From assembly GCF_001704415.2 (NCBI RefSeq), contig NC_030836.1:24774001-24838000 (forward strand): DNA of 64,000 bases. The letters run 5' to 3'. The notes beneath the pieces were generated by a model. It was given only the letters and a program-made list of their open reading frames with translations, was not told the origin of the DNA and made no database searches. The position numbers and the translations under genes are program-made. The DNA is from Capra hircus (taxonomy: Eukaryota > Chordata > Mammalia > Artiodactyla > Bovidae). Positions 31,740-43,124 of the stretch are shown here, piece after piece (positions within the stretch are counted from its first letter, which is position 1; the number at the start of each line of letters is the position of its first letter).

Positions 31740-32110
31740 CTTTATATCTCCAGCCAGGACATCTTTCCTGAGTTCCATGCTCATATATCCAACTGCCTAC
31801 TTGACATCTCCACCTAGGTCTAAAAGAAATCTCCAGATTCATGTTTTAAAAACAAGCTCCTACTCTTCTTTTCCAAATTTGCCCCAAGGGAAGCCTTTCT
31901 ATCTCAGTCAAGGGCAAGACCATCCATCTAGTTGCTCAGGCTGAAATCCTTGGAGTCATTCTTAATGCCTTTCTTTTCCCCTTATGCCTTCAATTGATTA
32001 GTAAATCCTGCTGGTTCTACCTTCCAAAGGTATCCCAGTCTGACCATTCCTGGCCACTCCCTTGCCTCCAGCATTGCTCCCTGAATTCTGCGATAGTCCC
32101 CTAACACACA
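31740..32110 (+). repeat. L2 LINE 3' region
   Basis: 'aactgcctacttgacatctc', 'gttgctcaggctgaaatcct' and 'tagtaaatcctgctggttct' follow the L2 ORF-end order. Highly degraded. Confidence 0.7.
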
Positions 32111-32305
32111 CTGTTATTTGTACCAAGGGAAAACTAGAAATTAACATCTGACAATATAAGCATTATAGAATAATTTGTAAGATTTCTATATTTTGGACTG
32201 TCAAATGGCTACTTAAGATAATGCTGAAGAACAATCAAGAAGTGCCTGGGAAAATTGTACTGGAAATTGCAAATACAAAGAAAGAATACATATAAACTTG
32301 AAAGT

Positions 32306-32506
32306 GTTAATTACTCAGTTGTGTCCGACTCTGAGACCCCATGGTCTGCAGTCTACCAGGCTCCTCTGTCCATGGAATTCTCCAGGCAAGAATACTCGAG
32401 TGGGTTGCCATTTCCTCCTCCAGGAGATCTTTCCAACCCAGAGAGCGAACTCGGGTCTCCTGCATTCCAGGCAGATTCTTTACCAACTTAGTCACCAGGG
32501 AAGACC
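32306..32506 (-). mobile_element. Bov-tA SINE
   Basis: Reverse Bov-tA with 14-bp target repeats 'ataaacttgaaagt' (32292-32305) and 'ataaactagaaagt' (32507-32520). Confidence 0.93.
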
Positions 32507-32754
32507 ATAAACTAGAAAGTTATATTCAAAAATGTTGTCTGAGTCCCAAAGTTATAGGACTTTTGAGTTCCTTTTCCTGTTTGTTTATATTTTCAATTCT
32601 TAAAAAAATGAAGTTTCATTATTAGGAACATATGCTACTTTTAAAATGATAAAATGATGGGGGAAAGAGAATATAAAAGCAGAGACAGTGTGTGGTTGAT
32701 GAAGAGGACGGGGAGGCTACAGACTCCCTCTCTGCCAGAGAACATGTGAGCGCT

Positions 32755-33050
32755 TGTCCTGTGAGCCCTCATTTCCCAGATGAAGAGAGGCCCAGAAATG
32801 CACGGTGAGTTGCTAGAATAATAATGCCTGGTTCATGTATTCTGAGGTGCCAGACACAGTGCAACATGGTTTACAAAGAAGGTAATATTCATTCTTCACA
32901 CTAGCTGTCTTAGGCTAGGCATCCCCCAACCCTGCTCCACCCCCATTCTACAGCCGAGGAAACTGAGGCTTATGGGAGTCATAGAACTTGCCAGAATAAT
33001 ACGGCTGGTCAGCTTCAAAGCTCATGTTCAAACCGCAAAGTCCACACTGT
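32755..33050 (-). repeat. MIR SINE(s)
   Basis: A partial reverse MIR, then a fuller one with 'gaggtgccagacacagtgca' and 'cagccgaggaaactgaggct'. Confidence 0.7.
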
Positions 33051-33466
33051 TAACTATGGTTTAATTTTGTTTTGTTTTTACTTTAAAAGCCATAAATTAA
33101 CTCGGGAGTGGAGAACCAAGGTTTCTAAATCTCCTCAGCCAGCTTGTCCCATTTGAAAACGGAAGGTGATGAGCAGAATGAAGCAGCTCAGAGGCACCCC
33201 CCCCCCAATACTTCTCAGTTCAGCGCACATCCTGGGCCTGCCTGGGCCAGGGCCACGTACTCCAGTAGGACTCAAGAGTCCAAATGTCACCTCATAAAGA
33301 AAGCAGCTGCTGCGGGCAGGCTTTAAGAGAGCCAGGGCCTGCCACCAGGGGAAGACCAACCAGCCTGGGAGGTGGGAAATTGCCCCCACCCAGGGCAGCC
33401 TGACCTCCTATCCAGAATCCTCTCCTGTGTGACCCCCTGTCAGGCGGTAAACATCACTGATTAAGA
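33051..33466. other. unique sequence with short C run
   Basis: A C run at 33197-33206. No exon or repeat recognised. Confidence 0.4.
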
Positions 33467-33680
33467 GCTTCCCTGGTGACTCAGATGGTAAAGAATCTGC
33501 CTGCCAACGGAAGAGATGCGGGTTTGATTCCTGGGTCAGGAAGATCCCTTAGAGAAGGTGATGGCTACCCTACCAGTATTCTTGCCTGGAGAACCCCATG
33601 GACAGAGGGGCCTGGCAGGCTACAGTCCATGAGGGAGCAAAATGCCAGACAGAACTGAGCAACTAACACTTTCACTTTCC
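33467..33680 (+). mobile_element. Bov-tA SINE
   Basis: Forward Bov-tA, 'cttccctggtgactcagatg' to 'gagcaactaacactttcact'. Confidence 0.92.
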
Positions 33681-34187
33681 TAGGGTGAAATGTCAAACAC
33701 ACTGGGAAAAAAGGCCGGTGGACTGAGCTCTCTGAGTGAGGAGAAGGTGAACTCTAGTCCCATAGGCTGCTTCTGGGCTGTGGGTGAAGGAACACGTGGC
33801 CTCCTGAGGGATTCCCATGGCCTGAGAGGTAGAAATGGGCTTCAGAGTTGACAGAGTCACCTAAAATGTCTGTAAAAATAAGGTCAGAAGGACAGTGCTG
33901 TTGAAAGGGTCTGATGAGAGTGTAAGCAAAACGCTGGGAGAGCTGAACTGCTCTAGTTCTGAGGATAACAGTCCCAACTCTCAGCCTGCAACTGGGCAAC
34001 TGAAGACCTTCCAGCGATAGGCACCCTACATGACAAACCCAGCATGGACTGGAGCAGCGTGATGCCAGGGCGTCTTGAGGAGACAGAATGGCTCTCAGGC
34101 ATCTGGGCCTGGATGCTAACCTTCGTGCAGGTACTAACATTTTTTAAGACAAAAATACAGGTCAGGCTGAAACAGTGAGGCAGGGTG
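33681..34187. other. unique sequence, nothing recognised
   Basis: The minus-strand 128-codon frame 33754-34140 has no recognisable motif and no clear splice signals. Confidence 0.4.
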
Positions 34188-34640
34188 GAAATCGGTATAC
34201 CAGTATTTTAGGGCTGTCCTAACCAAATACCACACACGGGGTGGCTTAAGACAGCAGGTGTTTATTGTCTCACAGTTCTGGAGGCTAGAAATCCAAAATC
34301 AAGGTTTCAGCGCTCCCTCTGGGACTCTGGGAAGCCTTCTTCCTTGCTTCTTCCCAGTCTGGTGGTGGCCAGCAATGCTTGGCATTCCTTGGCTTGCAGC
34401 CACATCCCTCCAATCTCTGCCTCCTTCATCACAAGGAGTCCTCCTCCCTGGGTGTGCCCTTCTCGCCTCATAAGGACACAAGTCATATGGGATGAAGGGC
34501 CCCTTCTATTCCAGTGAGACCTCATCTTAACTAAATACATCTGCTATGACCCTATTTCCAAATAAGGTTGCTTTCTAAGATACTGGGAGTTAGGACTTTG
34601 ATGTGTCTTTTGGGAGGATGCCTTCAACCCATAACAGCTG
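34188..34640 (-). mobile_element. MST/MLT1-type ERVL-MaLR solo LTR
   Basis: Reverse LTR: 'gtttattgtctcacagttct', 'cttggcattccttggcttgc', 'gagacctcatcttaactaaa', ending near 'cttcaacccataacag'. A solo LTR with no internal viral genes. Confidence 0.85.
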
Positions 34641-36739
34641 GTCACAAGAGAAGCAAAAATGAGAGCATCAGAGAGTGGGAAAGGGCATATAATGTGCCAA
34701 GAATCACAGTGCTCTGGCTCGGGGGCACGGCTGCATCTGTTTTCACCACTGGAGCTCCGGTGCTGTACCCTGGTCCAGGCACGTGGGTCCACACCCCCAT
34801 GGAGATTCCCTATGACTGCTGTTCAACAACAGGCACACAGCAGCCACCCAGGGTGGGACTGGAGTGGACATCCGGTAGACCTTCCCTTGGGGACACTGGC
34901 CTCCACTGCAGTATTCCACACAAACAGCCAGTACAATGATTAGGATTATTAAACATTCCATTTGCTCCCTGACACCAATAGGTCTCAACAGTTTTATTTT
35001 TGGTGAAGAATAACACTCCTTCAGATACAAAAACTGTGGATGACACACTTGAAGGGATGAAAAGACGTGAAACACCAAGTCAGCGCTAACAGCACGTTCA
35101 CTGCTAAAGTAGAATCAAGTCTCACCTTTTCTATAAAATTGCTGGGTTATCACACAGGGTCTGTAGAAGCATCCTTGGAGCTCACAAGGGGCCAGCCACC
35201 CCTCCACACCATCTACACCATCCCCAGTCTCAGCTTGAGTCACTGTATAAGGAGAGATAATTATTGCCCTTTCTATGGTCCCCTATGTTCCAGGCAAAGT
35301 TCTCCCATCTTTCAGGTCAATCTAAGAATTAACTTTCTACTTCTTTTCCACAGCAGGTTATATTCCCCTTTTTCCTAGCATCACCCAAACCAGCGTAAAC
35401 AGTCCCTATGATCTGTTATTGCAAAAACGAGCCTGACTTGCTGATCAGATCTCAATCTGGCGTATGTCTTAGAAGGAAGGGACGTGTGAGGGGCATCAGG
35501 ACTGGGGCGAGCTGCTGGGAAAACACCTCCAGGACTGATGAGGAGGAAGGGCATCAAGGTATTTCCAACCTTCTTTTCTGCAAGGCTTAAAACAGAATAG
35601 TGGTTTCTGCCTAACTCTGAGTTCTCTAGAAAGGCAAACTAGCCACTTCGCCCCTTGCTAATGAACTGCACTTTCACTCTTAAGAACCTAAAATACAGTA
35701 TGACTGCATGACAGTTCCCTTGTGAGTGTTGGCTTCCCTTGGGGGACAGGACTCCTTCTTTTTCCTTCTTTCCCCTTCCCTCTATACAGCTGCTTGGCTT
35801 GGCACCTCCGTACACTTCCTCTAGCCTCCTACCTTCCCCAGACAACCCGTCCCAGCCTCAGTCTCTAAGCCCCAGCCTCTGAGCTCAGCGGCTGCCCCAG
35901 AAAGGAAGCTGCCAGCCCTGGGTTTCATTTACAGCTAATGAAAGAGACTATTTTCTCCAGAGACAAAGTCAGAGGCATCTTCAGACTGCCACGCACCCTC
36001 TCCCTGTGGCCTCCAGCTCTCAGCTTTGACCAGACACCCGGCCCTCTTCCCACCCCTCAGGAAGGGCACCAAAGGGTCCCAACAGAACCTACCAATGAGA
36101 GAGTTTCCCAGCGAACAGGGCAGTTTCCTGATGGGAAGGGAAACAGAGTGTCTATTTCCCTTGGAGTCTATCCAGGTAGAGCAATGTCAAAGACTGGGCT
36201 GGGGTACAAAAGGCATTAGTCAGGGACCCCAGAGGACAGTGTGCAGAATTCTGGCCACCAGACTCCAGAACGTGTTGTTACTGGCTATATCCATTCGTAT
36301 TGGCAAATGCAGCTTTTGGATAGGATAATGTTTTTCAGTCTGGGCTCGATGTGCCAAGTGTCCTGGGTCAGAGGGAAAGGCTGGTGCCCATGCCAGATGG
36401 CAGGGCATGAGGCTGGAAGAGACTACAGAGCTCGCCAGGGCCCCAGCAGTGGCCCAGGCCTAGCAGAGTCATCACTAGCGCACTGAGGCTGGGTGACAAG
36501 GGCAATGTTCTCCGTTTCTGGGCCTTCCCTCCAGCCTCACCTCCCAGGCGTGAACAGAAGGGTGATGGAGACCAGCAGAGAGACAGAGATTGTTCACAAC
36601 AGCATCTGCTTCCAGAGGCTTTATGGGCCAGAAAGGCTTCATGAGAAAGCTCCCACTTCCCATCCTGGCATTTCTATGCACCCTGCCCCCACCCTCCCTG
36701 TTCCATGCCTCCAGACACCTTCCCTGCCTTTTTTATTTT
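34641..36739. other. long unique stretch, no gene recognised
   Basis: About 2.1 kb without clear repeats (a degraded MIR is possible near 35250-35330). Several frames of 60-123 codons overlap on both strands and show no domain. A TAAT-containing block at 35925-35945 ('tttacagctaatgaaagaga') is motif-like. Confidence 0.4.
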
Positions 36740-36802
36740 TTTAATAGTAGCAGCTCTATTGATGGATTATTCTCATATAATTCATCTATTTAAAGTATTC
36801 AA

Positions 36803-37000
36803 GGGCTTCCCTGGTGGCTCAGAGGGTAAAGAATCTGCCTGCCAATGAAGGAGACCCAGGTTCAATCCCTGGAGGAGGAAATGGCAGCCCACTGAAATAT
36901 TCTTGCCTGGAGAATTCCATGGACAGAGGGACCTGATGGACTATAGTCCCTGGGGTCGCAAAGAATTGGGCAGGACTGAGTGACTAACACTTTCACTGTC
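36803..37000 (+). mobile_element. Bov-tA SINE
   Basis: Forward Bov-tA 'agggcttccctggtggctca' to 'gtgactaacactttcactgt'. Candidate short target repeat 'aaagtat' on both sides. Confidence 0.92.
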
Positions 37001-37097
37001 AAAGTATAGAACACAGTGGTTTTTTAGTATATTCAGAGTTGTGTAACCATCAGCACAATCAATTTCCACCCTTTCCCCTCAACTAACTCATACCCAC

Positions 37098-37232
37098 TTC
37101 TGTGAGGATGCAGTGCCTGGACCACCTCCCAGTCACATCGCCCTCTCCTTAACCCTTGTTTTATCAGCTCTCCTAGAAGCTCTGAGAGCATTTGTATACT
37201 TCAGAAGAGAACAATGAATTTTTAAAAGGAGA
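37098..37232 (+). repeat. dispersed direct duplication, copy 1
   Basis: Matches 38827-38958 in the same orientation. Shared blocks are 'gtgcctggacc', 'gtcacatcgccctc' and 'cttcagaagagaaca'/'tttcagaagagaaca'. Weaker similarity continues upstream. Confidence 0.75.
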
Positions 37233-37703
37233 AATAGTACAGCATTATCCAGAAATCTGACCTGCAATATAGAAAATGATCTCGGAGAACCTCTGTCAAG
37301 GAAGTTTATGAGGAACAGGAACTATTAACCACTCCACCAGCTGACTGATGTGGTTTTTAAAAAAGAGCTGAAACATCTCAAGAAGATTGTTTACCTCTAA
37401 AACATACATTGATTAGTATTCACTGCCCTTTCTTTTCACTCTTCCCCAAACCTAGGCAACCATGAATCTATTATATTAATACTTTCTGTCTCTGTATTCG
37501 CTGATTTTGGACATTGCATATAAATGGGATCATACCATACTTACATCTTATGACCCCACTGGAGCCCAGTTTAAGCCTCCTGGGGCTTGTGTGTCTGCTG
37601 GGGACCGTAGCACCTGGCTGGGTTACCTGTGCTGATGGATAAGGCAGCAGATCCAACCCATTCACCAACTCCTGAATTCATGCCTTTTCTCTGTGAATCC
37701 CTG

Positions 37704-37921
37704 GGCTTCCAGGTGGCGCTAGTGGTAAAGGACCCGCCTGCCAGTGTAGGAGATGTAAGAGATACGGGTTCGATCTCTGGGTCAGGAAAATTCCCCTGAA
37801 GAAGGGCATGGCAACCTACTCCAATATTCTTGTATGAAGAATCCCACAGACAGAGGAGCCTGGCGGGATATGGTCCATAGGGTCGCACACAGTTGGACGC
37901 AACTGAAGCAACTTAGCATGT
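37704..37921 (+). mobile_element. Bov-tA SINE
   Basis: Forward, head 'gggcttccaggtggcgctag', end 'gacgcaactgaagcaactta'. Confidence 0.92.
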
Positions 37922-37984
37922 AAGCATGCGTGCCAAGTCCCTTGACTGTTCTCTACAATGATAACCATGGGCTGAAAAGACCCA

Positions 37985-38190
37985 CAGATGTGGAGTCAAG
38001 AAATATGGGTGCAAAGACAGGCTTTGCCATTTACCAGCTCTGGGACCTTGAAAGATCACTTCAACCTCCTGGATCCATTTTTCAGCCACAAATCAAGAAT
38101 AATAAATAAATCTACTTCCCAGCCTTGTTGTGAGGGTCACACAAGACGGCACATGTGAGCACACACAGCGTTTCATAAAGCCAGATGAAA
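37985..38190 (+). repeat. MIR SINE
   Basis: 'atttaccagctctgggacct', 'gttgtgagggtcacacaaga'. Forward MIR. Confidence 0.7.
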
Positions 38191-38439
38191 AGAAACACAG
38201 CATTATCCCAGCTCCTTCTTGAGTTTATAAGCAAAAGCGAAGAGCTGGTCTTCTTCTCGTTCTCCCCTCCCACCTCTATTCCTCTATGTCCTTTCCTTTC
38301 TGTGCCTATGACATAGCTGCCAGGGATAACTCAAGTGATGCTGCTCCAAGAAGCCAGGAAAAGAACTGAGCACTTTCCAGGGCTCTTGGGTGAGAACCAA
38401 AATGATCGGTCCTCGCTGGGCAGGCTGCAGCGCACAAAG

Positions 38440-38700
38440 GGCACGGGCGATGACCAAGAGCCCGGACTTCGGGTTGGGACAGTCCTGGCCTTTAGAACTG
38501 CCTTGGTCGTGTCACCTCAGCCCAGCTAACCTCCTCTCCCGTTTCCTCACCTGTACAACTGGAAATAAAAACAGTTACGACCTCATGAGCTGTGTGCTAG
38601 GAATACCTGAGACAAGGGCTTAGCACAGAGCTGGGCTAGTGGTCAAGATAAATTGCAGCCATAGCTATTAGTATTATCCTGGTTGTAACTATTATTTCTG
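38440..38700 (+). repeat. MIR SINE
   Basis: 'ctctcccgtttcctcacctg', 'acaactggaaataaaaacag', 'cttagcacagagctgggcta'. Forward MIR. Confidence 0.65.
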
Positions 38701-38826
38701 TTATCAGAGAAGGGGATATGGTATTGGTGAAAAGTACAGGCTCCCACATGGATTGAAGTGTATCCAGAGAGTTTTAAAACAGTCACCATATGTTGACCAC
38801 CCACTCCCCAAATAGCCCACATCCGC

Positions 38827-38958
38827 TTCTGTGAAGACACGGTGCCTGGACCTCCTCTGGTCACATCGCCCTCAGCTTAACCATTGCTTTCTCTGTTGTT
38901 GTAGTAGCTCTGGGAACATCCATGTATTTCAGAAGAGAACATGGGTTTAAAAATGGAG
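38827..38958 (+). repeat. dispersed direct duplication, copy 2
   Basis: Direct-orientation partner of 37098-37232, offset about 1.73 kb. Either a local duplication or two copies of an unnamed repeat. Confidence 0.75.
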
Positions 38959-39029
38959 GATGCTATAGCATCTTGGTTTCATGGTTTGGGTTTGATGGTT
39001 TGGTTTGAGTTTGGTGGTTTGAGGCCAGG

Positions 39030-39170
39030 CTCCACTTTCTCTCTGTGCCTCAGTTTCCACAAGGGAACATAGATATGAAAATAGTATCAGACTCATAGTG
39101 CAACTGTGAGGGTCAATGAGTTCATACACACAGTGTGTTTAAAGTAGTGCCTGACACGGAGAGCTATGGA
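39030..39170 (+). repeat. MIR SINE
   Basis: 'ctctctgtgcctcagtttcc', 'gtgagggtcaatgagttcat'. Forward MIR. Confidence 0.7.
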
Positions 39171-39742
39171 AGGATTTATTATATTACTTCCCAAGATGGT
39201 TTCCCTAATTCTCTCACAGAACAGCAACAGCTCCTGGGTGTTTTCCTTTCACTTTTTCTCTGCAAACCTTGAGTCCTTGTTTCCTGTCTTAAAAGTCCTT
39301 CTGATAGTTTTTTCAAATTGTAAAATAGCTTCTGGTTTCTATTCCCATTTAACCATCTGTTTATACCCGCAAAAGTCTAAGAACTAAAACCACTAGATAG
39401 TTCCTCCTGGAAAATGCTAATGCCCAAAGAAGAACACCCCCAGGAATGAGGAAAAGTGCCCCCAGACCTTGGAGGTGGGTCCCTCCTTACAAGACCCAGT
39501 TCATACATTACTTTCTGGCTGGCTGTTTGAGGCAAGATTAAAGCAATCCCAGCAAATGTCAGAAGCTCAAATGCCCAGCCCCCAGAATAAAATTCCGTTT
39601 CTTCCTTAGCATTCTAGGGGCAGTGAATCTGTGGATTGAAGAGGTGAACAGTGATGAAATCCGAAGAACTAGCAAAAAGAAGGTGGGGCAACCGATTATC
39701 TTCCCATCTTGCCTCTGCTGATGACATTCCCATTTATTTCAG
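39171..39742. other. unique sequence, nothing recognised
   Basis: No repeat or exon recognised. Confidence 0.4.
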
Positions 39743-39859
39743 CTCAGCAAGAAAAAGCTGGGAGAAGCATCCTGTGATCCTAGACTGAATAACTATCCCA
39801 ACTATCGGGCTGAGAATACAAGCCTGATGCAGCCAAAGCTTAAATATATTTGCATCTAA
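39743..39859 (+). CDS. candidate terminal exon, 38 codons then stop
   Basis: Follows an acceptor-like 'attcccatttatttcag' (AG at 39741-39742). The first frame is open for 38 codons to a TAA at 39857, in repeat-free DNA that also holds an octamer-like atttgcat (39848-39855). Protein not recognised. Could equally be regulatory DNA or chance. Confidence 0.12.
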   Translation, partial: LSKKKLGEASCDPRLNNYPNYRAENTSLMQPKLKYICI

Positions 39860-40408
39860 TCCCTTATAATCCTTCCTATGGAAGAGTGTAAAAGCTGAAC
39901 AAGATCGACCGGCATTCCCAGGGTGTGAGGACAGACACTCCTGGCCAAACTCTGAGATGTAATTAGCCAAGGCCGGGTGCTCCTCTGAGAGTTTGAAGCC
40001 CAGCACTCATGCTAATGACAGTGTCCCAGTCCCAGAGGATTTTGGGTACTTGCACACACATGCACACTCACCGATGAACAACAGACTACTGAACCTCAGT
40101 CAGAGAAGGATCACATTGAATGGGATCTTCAGGGTTGTCCAGCCACCTGTCCCACCCTCATTCTATAGAACTGGGGTCCACAACAAGGATCAACTTGCCC
40201 TACTTAACACTCTGTCCTTTCTCTTTTTTGTTTCTTCATTTGTCAAGTGCAAATCATTTTGCCTACAGTGCAGCGGTTCTGAGGACTAAGTGAGAGACAT
40301 AGGCCCTGAAATGTGGTAGAAGGTTAGTAATTCTACTTCTTTCCTTTCTTCTCATGCTGCCCTGATATGTAATGATGGTGTTTCATTTGCTTTTTCCTGA
40401 ACACTTAG
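39860..40408. other. unique sequence, nothing recognised
   Basis: No repeat recognised. The frame at 39993-40289 has no motif. Confidence 0.4.
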
Positions 40409-40505
40409 TGGGACCACAATTGATCTACCAAATATCAAGGAAGCTGGGAAAGCCACGAAGCTCTCACCTTGCAAGACACAAGCTTCCCACCAAGTGCAGC
40501 TGTGG
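40409..40505 (+). CDS. candidate internal exon (97 bp)
   Basis: Acceptor-like 'tttttcctgaacacttag' (AG 40407-40408) and strong donor 'tgg|gtaagt' (GT at 40506). Two of three frames are open across it. In length and phase it is compatible with 41340-41429: both open frames stay open across the junction. Protein not recognised; a non-coding transcript or chance is likely. Confidence 0.17.
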
Positions 40506-40554
40506 GTAAGTGGTAGGGGGGAGCACTTTTGCAGGCTTTATTCCTCAATCTGTT

Positions 40555-40800
40555 TATTCAACAAATTCAGTTAGCCATTATTCCAAGCATTCGGGGATAC
40601 AGTAGTGAGTAAAACAGTTATTGTGAGAGACATATCTTAAACAAACCATTACACTCCTAATTATTTGATTAAAATTCTAATAAGTGATACAAAAGGCAGA
40701 CAGGCAGCTGTAGGAGTGTATAATAAGGGGACTTAACAGAGGCTGCGGTGGGGGGTGGTGGGCAGTCATCTCAGAAGACTTCCCTGAAGACCTGAAGGAA
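40555..40800 (-). repeat. L2-related repeat
   Basis: 'gggatacagtagtgagtaaa' and 'ttccttgaggaac' end, after 'tttattcaacaaattcagtt'. Reverse L2 3' end. Confidence 0.6.
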
Positions 40801-40837
40801 GGCTTCCTTGAGGAACGTTTATGCTCACATATGGAGA

Positions 40838-41030
40838 ATGAAAGTGAGTCACTCAGTTGGGTCCGACTCTTTGCGACCCCGTGGACTATACAGTCCATGG
40901 AATTCTCTAGGCCAGAATACTGGAGTGGGTACCCTTTCCCTTCTCCAGGGGATCTTCCCAACCCAGGGATCAAACCCAGGTCTCTTGCATTGTAGGCATA
41001 TTCTTTACCACCTGAGCCACAAGGGAATGT
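40838..41030 (-). mobile_element. Bov-tA SINE
   Basis: Reverse Bov-tA 'gtcactcagttgggtccgac' to 'cacctgagccacaaggg'. Confidence 0.92.
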
Positions 41031-41210
41031 TCCAGATACTGAGTTAAGTATTCCACATAGTTTATTTTGAATGTTATCATAAGTTTAGTATAATGATCCC
41101 CCATTTCCTAAATGAGGAAACTGAGGCTTAGAGGAATTAAGTGACACAGCTCTTAAGTGACAGAGAGGAGATTCAAACTCAGGCTCTAAAAGCAGTCCCC
41201 TTCTCTACAC
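41031..41210 (-). repeat. MIR SINE
   Basis: 'aaatgaggaaactgaggctt', 'agaggaattaagtgacacag'. Reverse MIR. Confidence 0.8.
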
Positions 41211-41339
41211 TTCTCTGCCAAATTAGCCACTTCTCATCAAAGTGTTGTAAAATCCTGTTAATTACGACTAATGAGAACGAGGTCCTATCCACTACCTGTT
41301 CATTGATTTGCAGATTTTTAATATCATTCCTTGCTCCAG

Positions 41340-41429
41340 GAAAACTCTCCAGGGAACCATCATTACCACACAATTCTTTGGGGAAATGAAACAACAGCTG
41401 GCCCTGCCAATCACCATGGCAACACTCCT
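41340..41429 (+). CDS. candidate internal exon (90 bp, 30 codons)
   Basis: Acceptor 'ttccttgctccag' (AG 41338-41339) and strong donor 'cct|gtaagt' (GT 41430). Open in two frames, phase 0 in one (His/Asn-rich). Upstream 41215-41330 holds TAATTA-type words ('gttaattacgactaatgaga'), so the block could instead be an enhancer. Not recognised. Confidence 0.17.
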
Positions 41430-42109
41430 GTAAGTACATGGAATCGTGTCAACAGAAAAAATTTATATATACGTCTATGTTCTATAATTGCCCTAAATCA
41501 CTGTGTTACGCCTTGACTTGCTGACGACACCATCAGGGCTCAGGTAGAGGTGTTTTCAATCAGCTTCAAGATCCCTTCCCCTCCTTTGATATTTCCAAGT
41601 ACCCCACCAAGCTGTGTACAGGCAGGGAGAAAGGTTGCTAGGGAAAAGGGAACATTGCCAAGCGCCGGCCCACAGCAGCACTTGCTTCACTGGCAGTGTT
41701 CAAGAGTGGGGACACGACTGGTGTCATGGGCATGTGACTGGTATAGCAGCAAAGAGCCCTGCACTCAGGAATGGCCCACGCTTGGTTTAATGCTCTTGCT
41801 AACACCATCTTGAAAACCTCAATAACCTTTGAACCAGGCATCTCACGTGACCATTTTGCAGCAGCCGCACAGACTGCGCAGCAGGTCCTGTGTGAGAAGC
41901 AAGGGATGAAAGGCGTTCTGTGCTTCTCCTCCCTAGATAGCATTTTCTCCCATTTTATGCCTCCTCGGATCTGCCCATCCATTCAGCGCTCTAGTTCACG
42001 AGTTGTTATCAAAACTCAATAGTCTTCCCTCAGAGAATGCAGCCATGCCAATATAACCCAACCTGAGTCACTCATAACCCTACAAATAATTGCTCTGTGT
42101 GTATTGCCT
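41430..42109. other. unique sequence, nothing recognised
   Basis: The 114-codon minus-strand frame 41638-41982 is unsupported. No repeats recognised. Confidence 0.4.
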
Positions 42110-42290
42110 TCTAGGTGCCAGGTACCACACTCAACTGGGTAACTAATATTATTTCTGATCTGGAAGGTGGGTAGGTACTAGCAGCTCATCTCACAGTTGA
42201 GAACACTAAGGCTCAGAGAGATTCAGTGACTTTCCCAAGGTCACCCAGTACTTGAGACACAAATCTTGCAACTCTTCCCAGAGGCTAATG
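42110..42290 (-). repeat. MIR SINE
   Basis: 'agaacactaaggctcagaga', 'gactttcccaaggtcaccca'. Reverse MIR. Confidence 0.78.
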
Positions 42291-42689
42291 CTGGGCTTGA
42301 CTTGGGCTCAGGTGGTTCTGCCATTACTAGTCCCAGGAGTGCAGGCTGCCCCCGCTCAATCCACATGCCCAGAGTTTCTGGCCCTTCTGATCTATTCCAG
42401 ACTTGGATGAGACACCTCCCATCTTGGTGTGGGAATGGATATCCTGGGAGGCTGCCAACAGGACATGAGGATACAACTTTGAAGTGAGGAAGAGCTGGCT
42501 TCCCACTGGGCACACTGACCAGCGGGAAATCGGGGTTAAGAGGAAGCTGGGCACAGACATCTCCTCTCCCCCTCTCTCCATGGACTACTTCTTCCATCAT
42601 TTGCAGTCAAGGGAAGCCTGCCTAGAATGGTATATTCCCACTGAAGGGAACTAGAATGCAGCAGTGGGAAGAGGTTGAGTTTGAGAGCC
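42291..42689. other. unique sequence, nothing recognised
   Basis: The minus-strand frame 42241-42600 (119 codons) has no recognisable domain and overlaps a MIR. Confidence 0.4.
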
Positions 42690-42836
42690 TGATAGACTTG
42701 AGTTTGAACCTGAAACTCCATCACTTTCTAGCTCTGAACCATGAGGAGTAATTGAACCTCTGAACTTCCTCAGGTAAGAAATCAGGGGAATAATGCCACA
42801 TTTCAAGGAAAATGTAAGGATCTAATGAGGTGTTAT
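42690..42836 (+). repeat. MIR SINE remnant
   Basis: 'gatagacttgagtttgaacc' and 'gtaaggatctaatgaggtgt'. Cut by the Bov-A2 insertion. Confidence 0.6.
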
Positions 42837-43111
42837 GGAGAAGGCAATGGCACCCCACTCCAATATTCCTGCCTGGAAAATCCTATGGACGGAGGAGCCT
42901 GGTAGGCTGCAGTCCATGGGGTCTCTGAGGGTCAGACATGACTGAGCGACTTCACTTTCACTTTTCACTTTCATGCATTGGAGAAGGAAATGGCAACCCA
43001 CTCCAGTGTTCTTGCCTGGAGAATCCCAGGGACGGGGGAGCCTGGCGGGCTGCCGTCTATGGGGTCACACAGAGTCGGACACGACTGAAGTGACTTAGCA
43101 GTAGCAGCAGC
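42837..43111 (+). mobile_element. Bov-A2 SINE (dimer)
   Basis: Two Bov-A units ('ggagaaggcaatggcacccc' and 'ggagaaggaaatggcaaccc'), ending in 'agcagtagcagcag'. Target repeats 'aatgaggtgttat' (42824-42836) and 'aatgagatgttat' (43112-43124). Confidence 0.95.
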
Positions 43112-43124
43112 AATGAGATGTTAT

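Larger units (their letters stand above)
36740..37550 (-). repeat. L1 3'-UTR debris, interrupted
   Basis: Reverse L1M-type 3' UTR: 'gtttttttagtatattcagag' region to about 37097, then 'ccaaacctaggcaaccatga' and 'tataaatgggatcatacc' at 37446-37540. Interrupted by a Bov-tA and by about 320 bp containing the duplicated segment at 37098-37232. Confidence 0.65.

Noticed and set aside
34188..34640. endogenous retrovirus with genes
   Set aside because: Only a solo MST/MLT1 LTR is present; no gag, pol or env internal sequence was seen here or at the other MLT1 copies.
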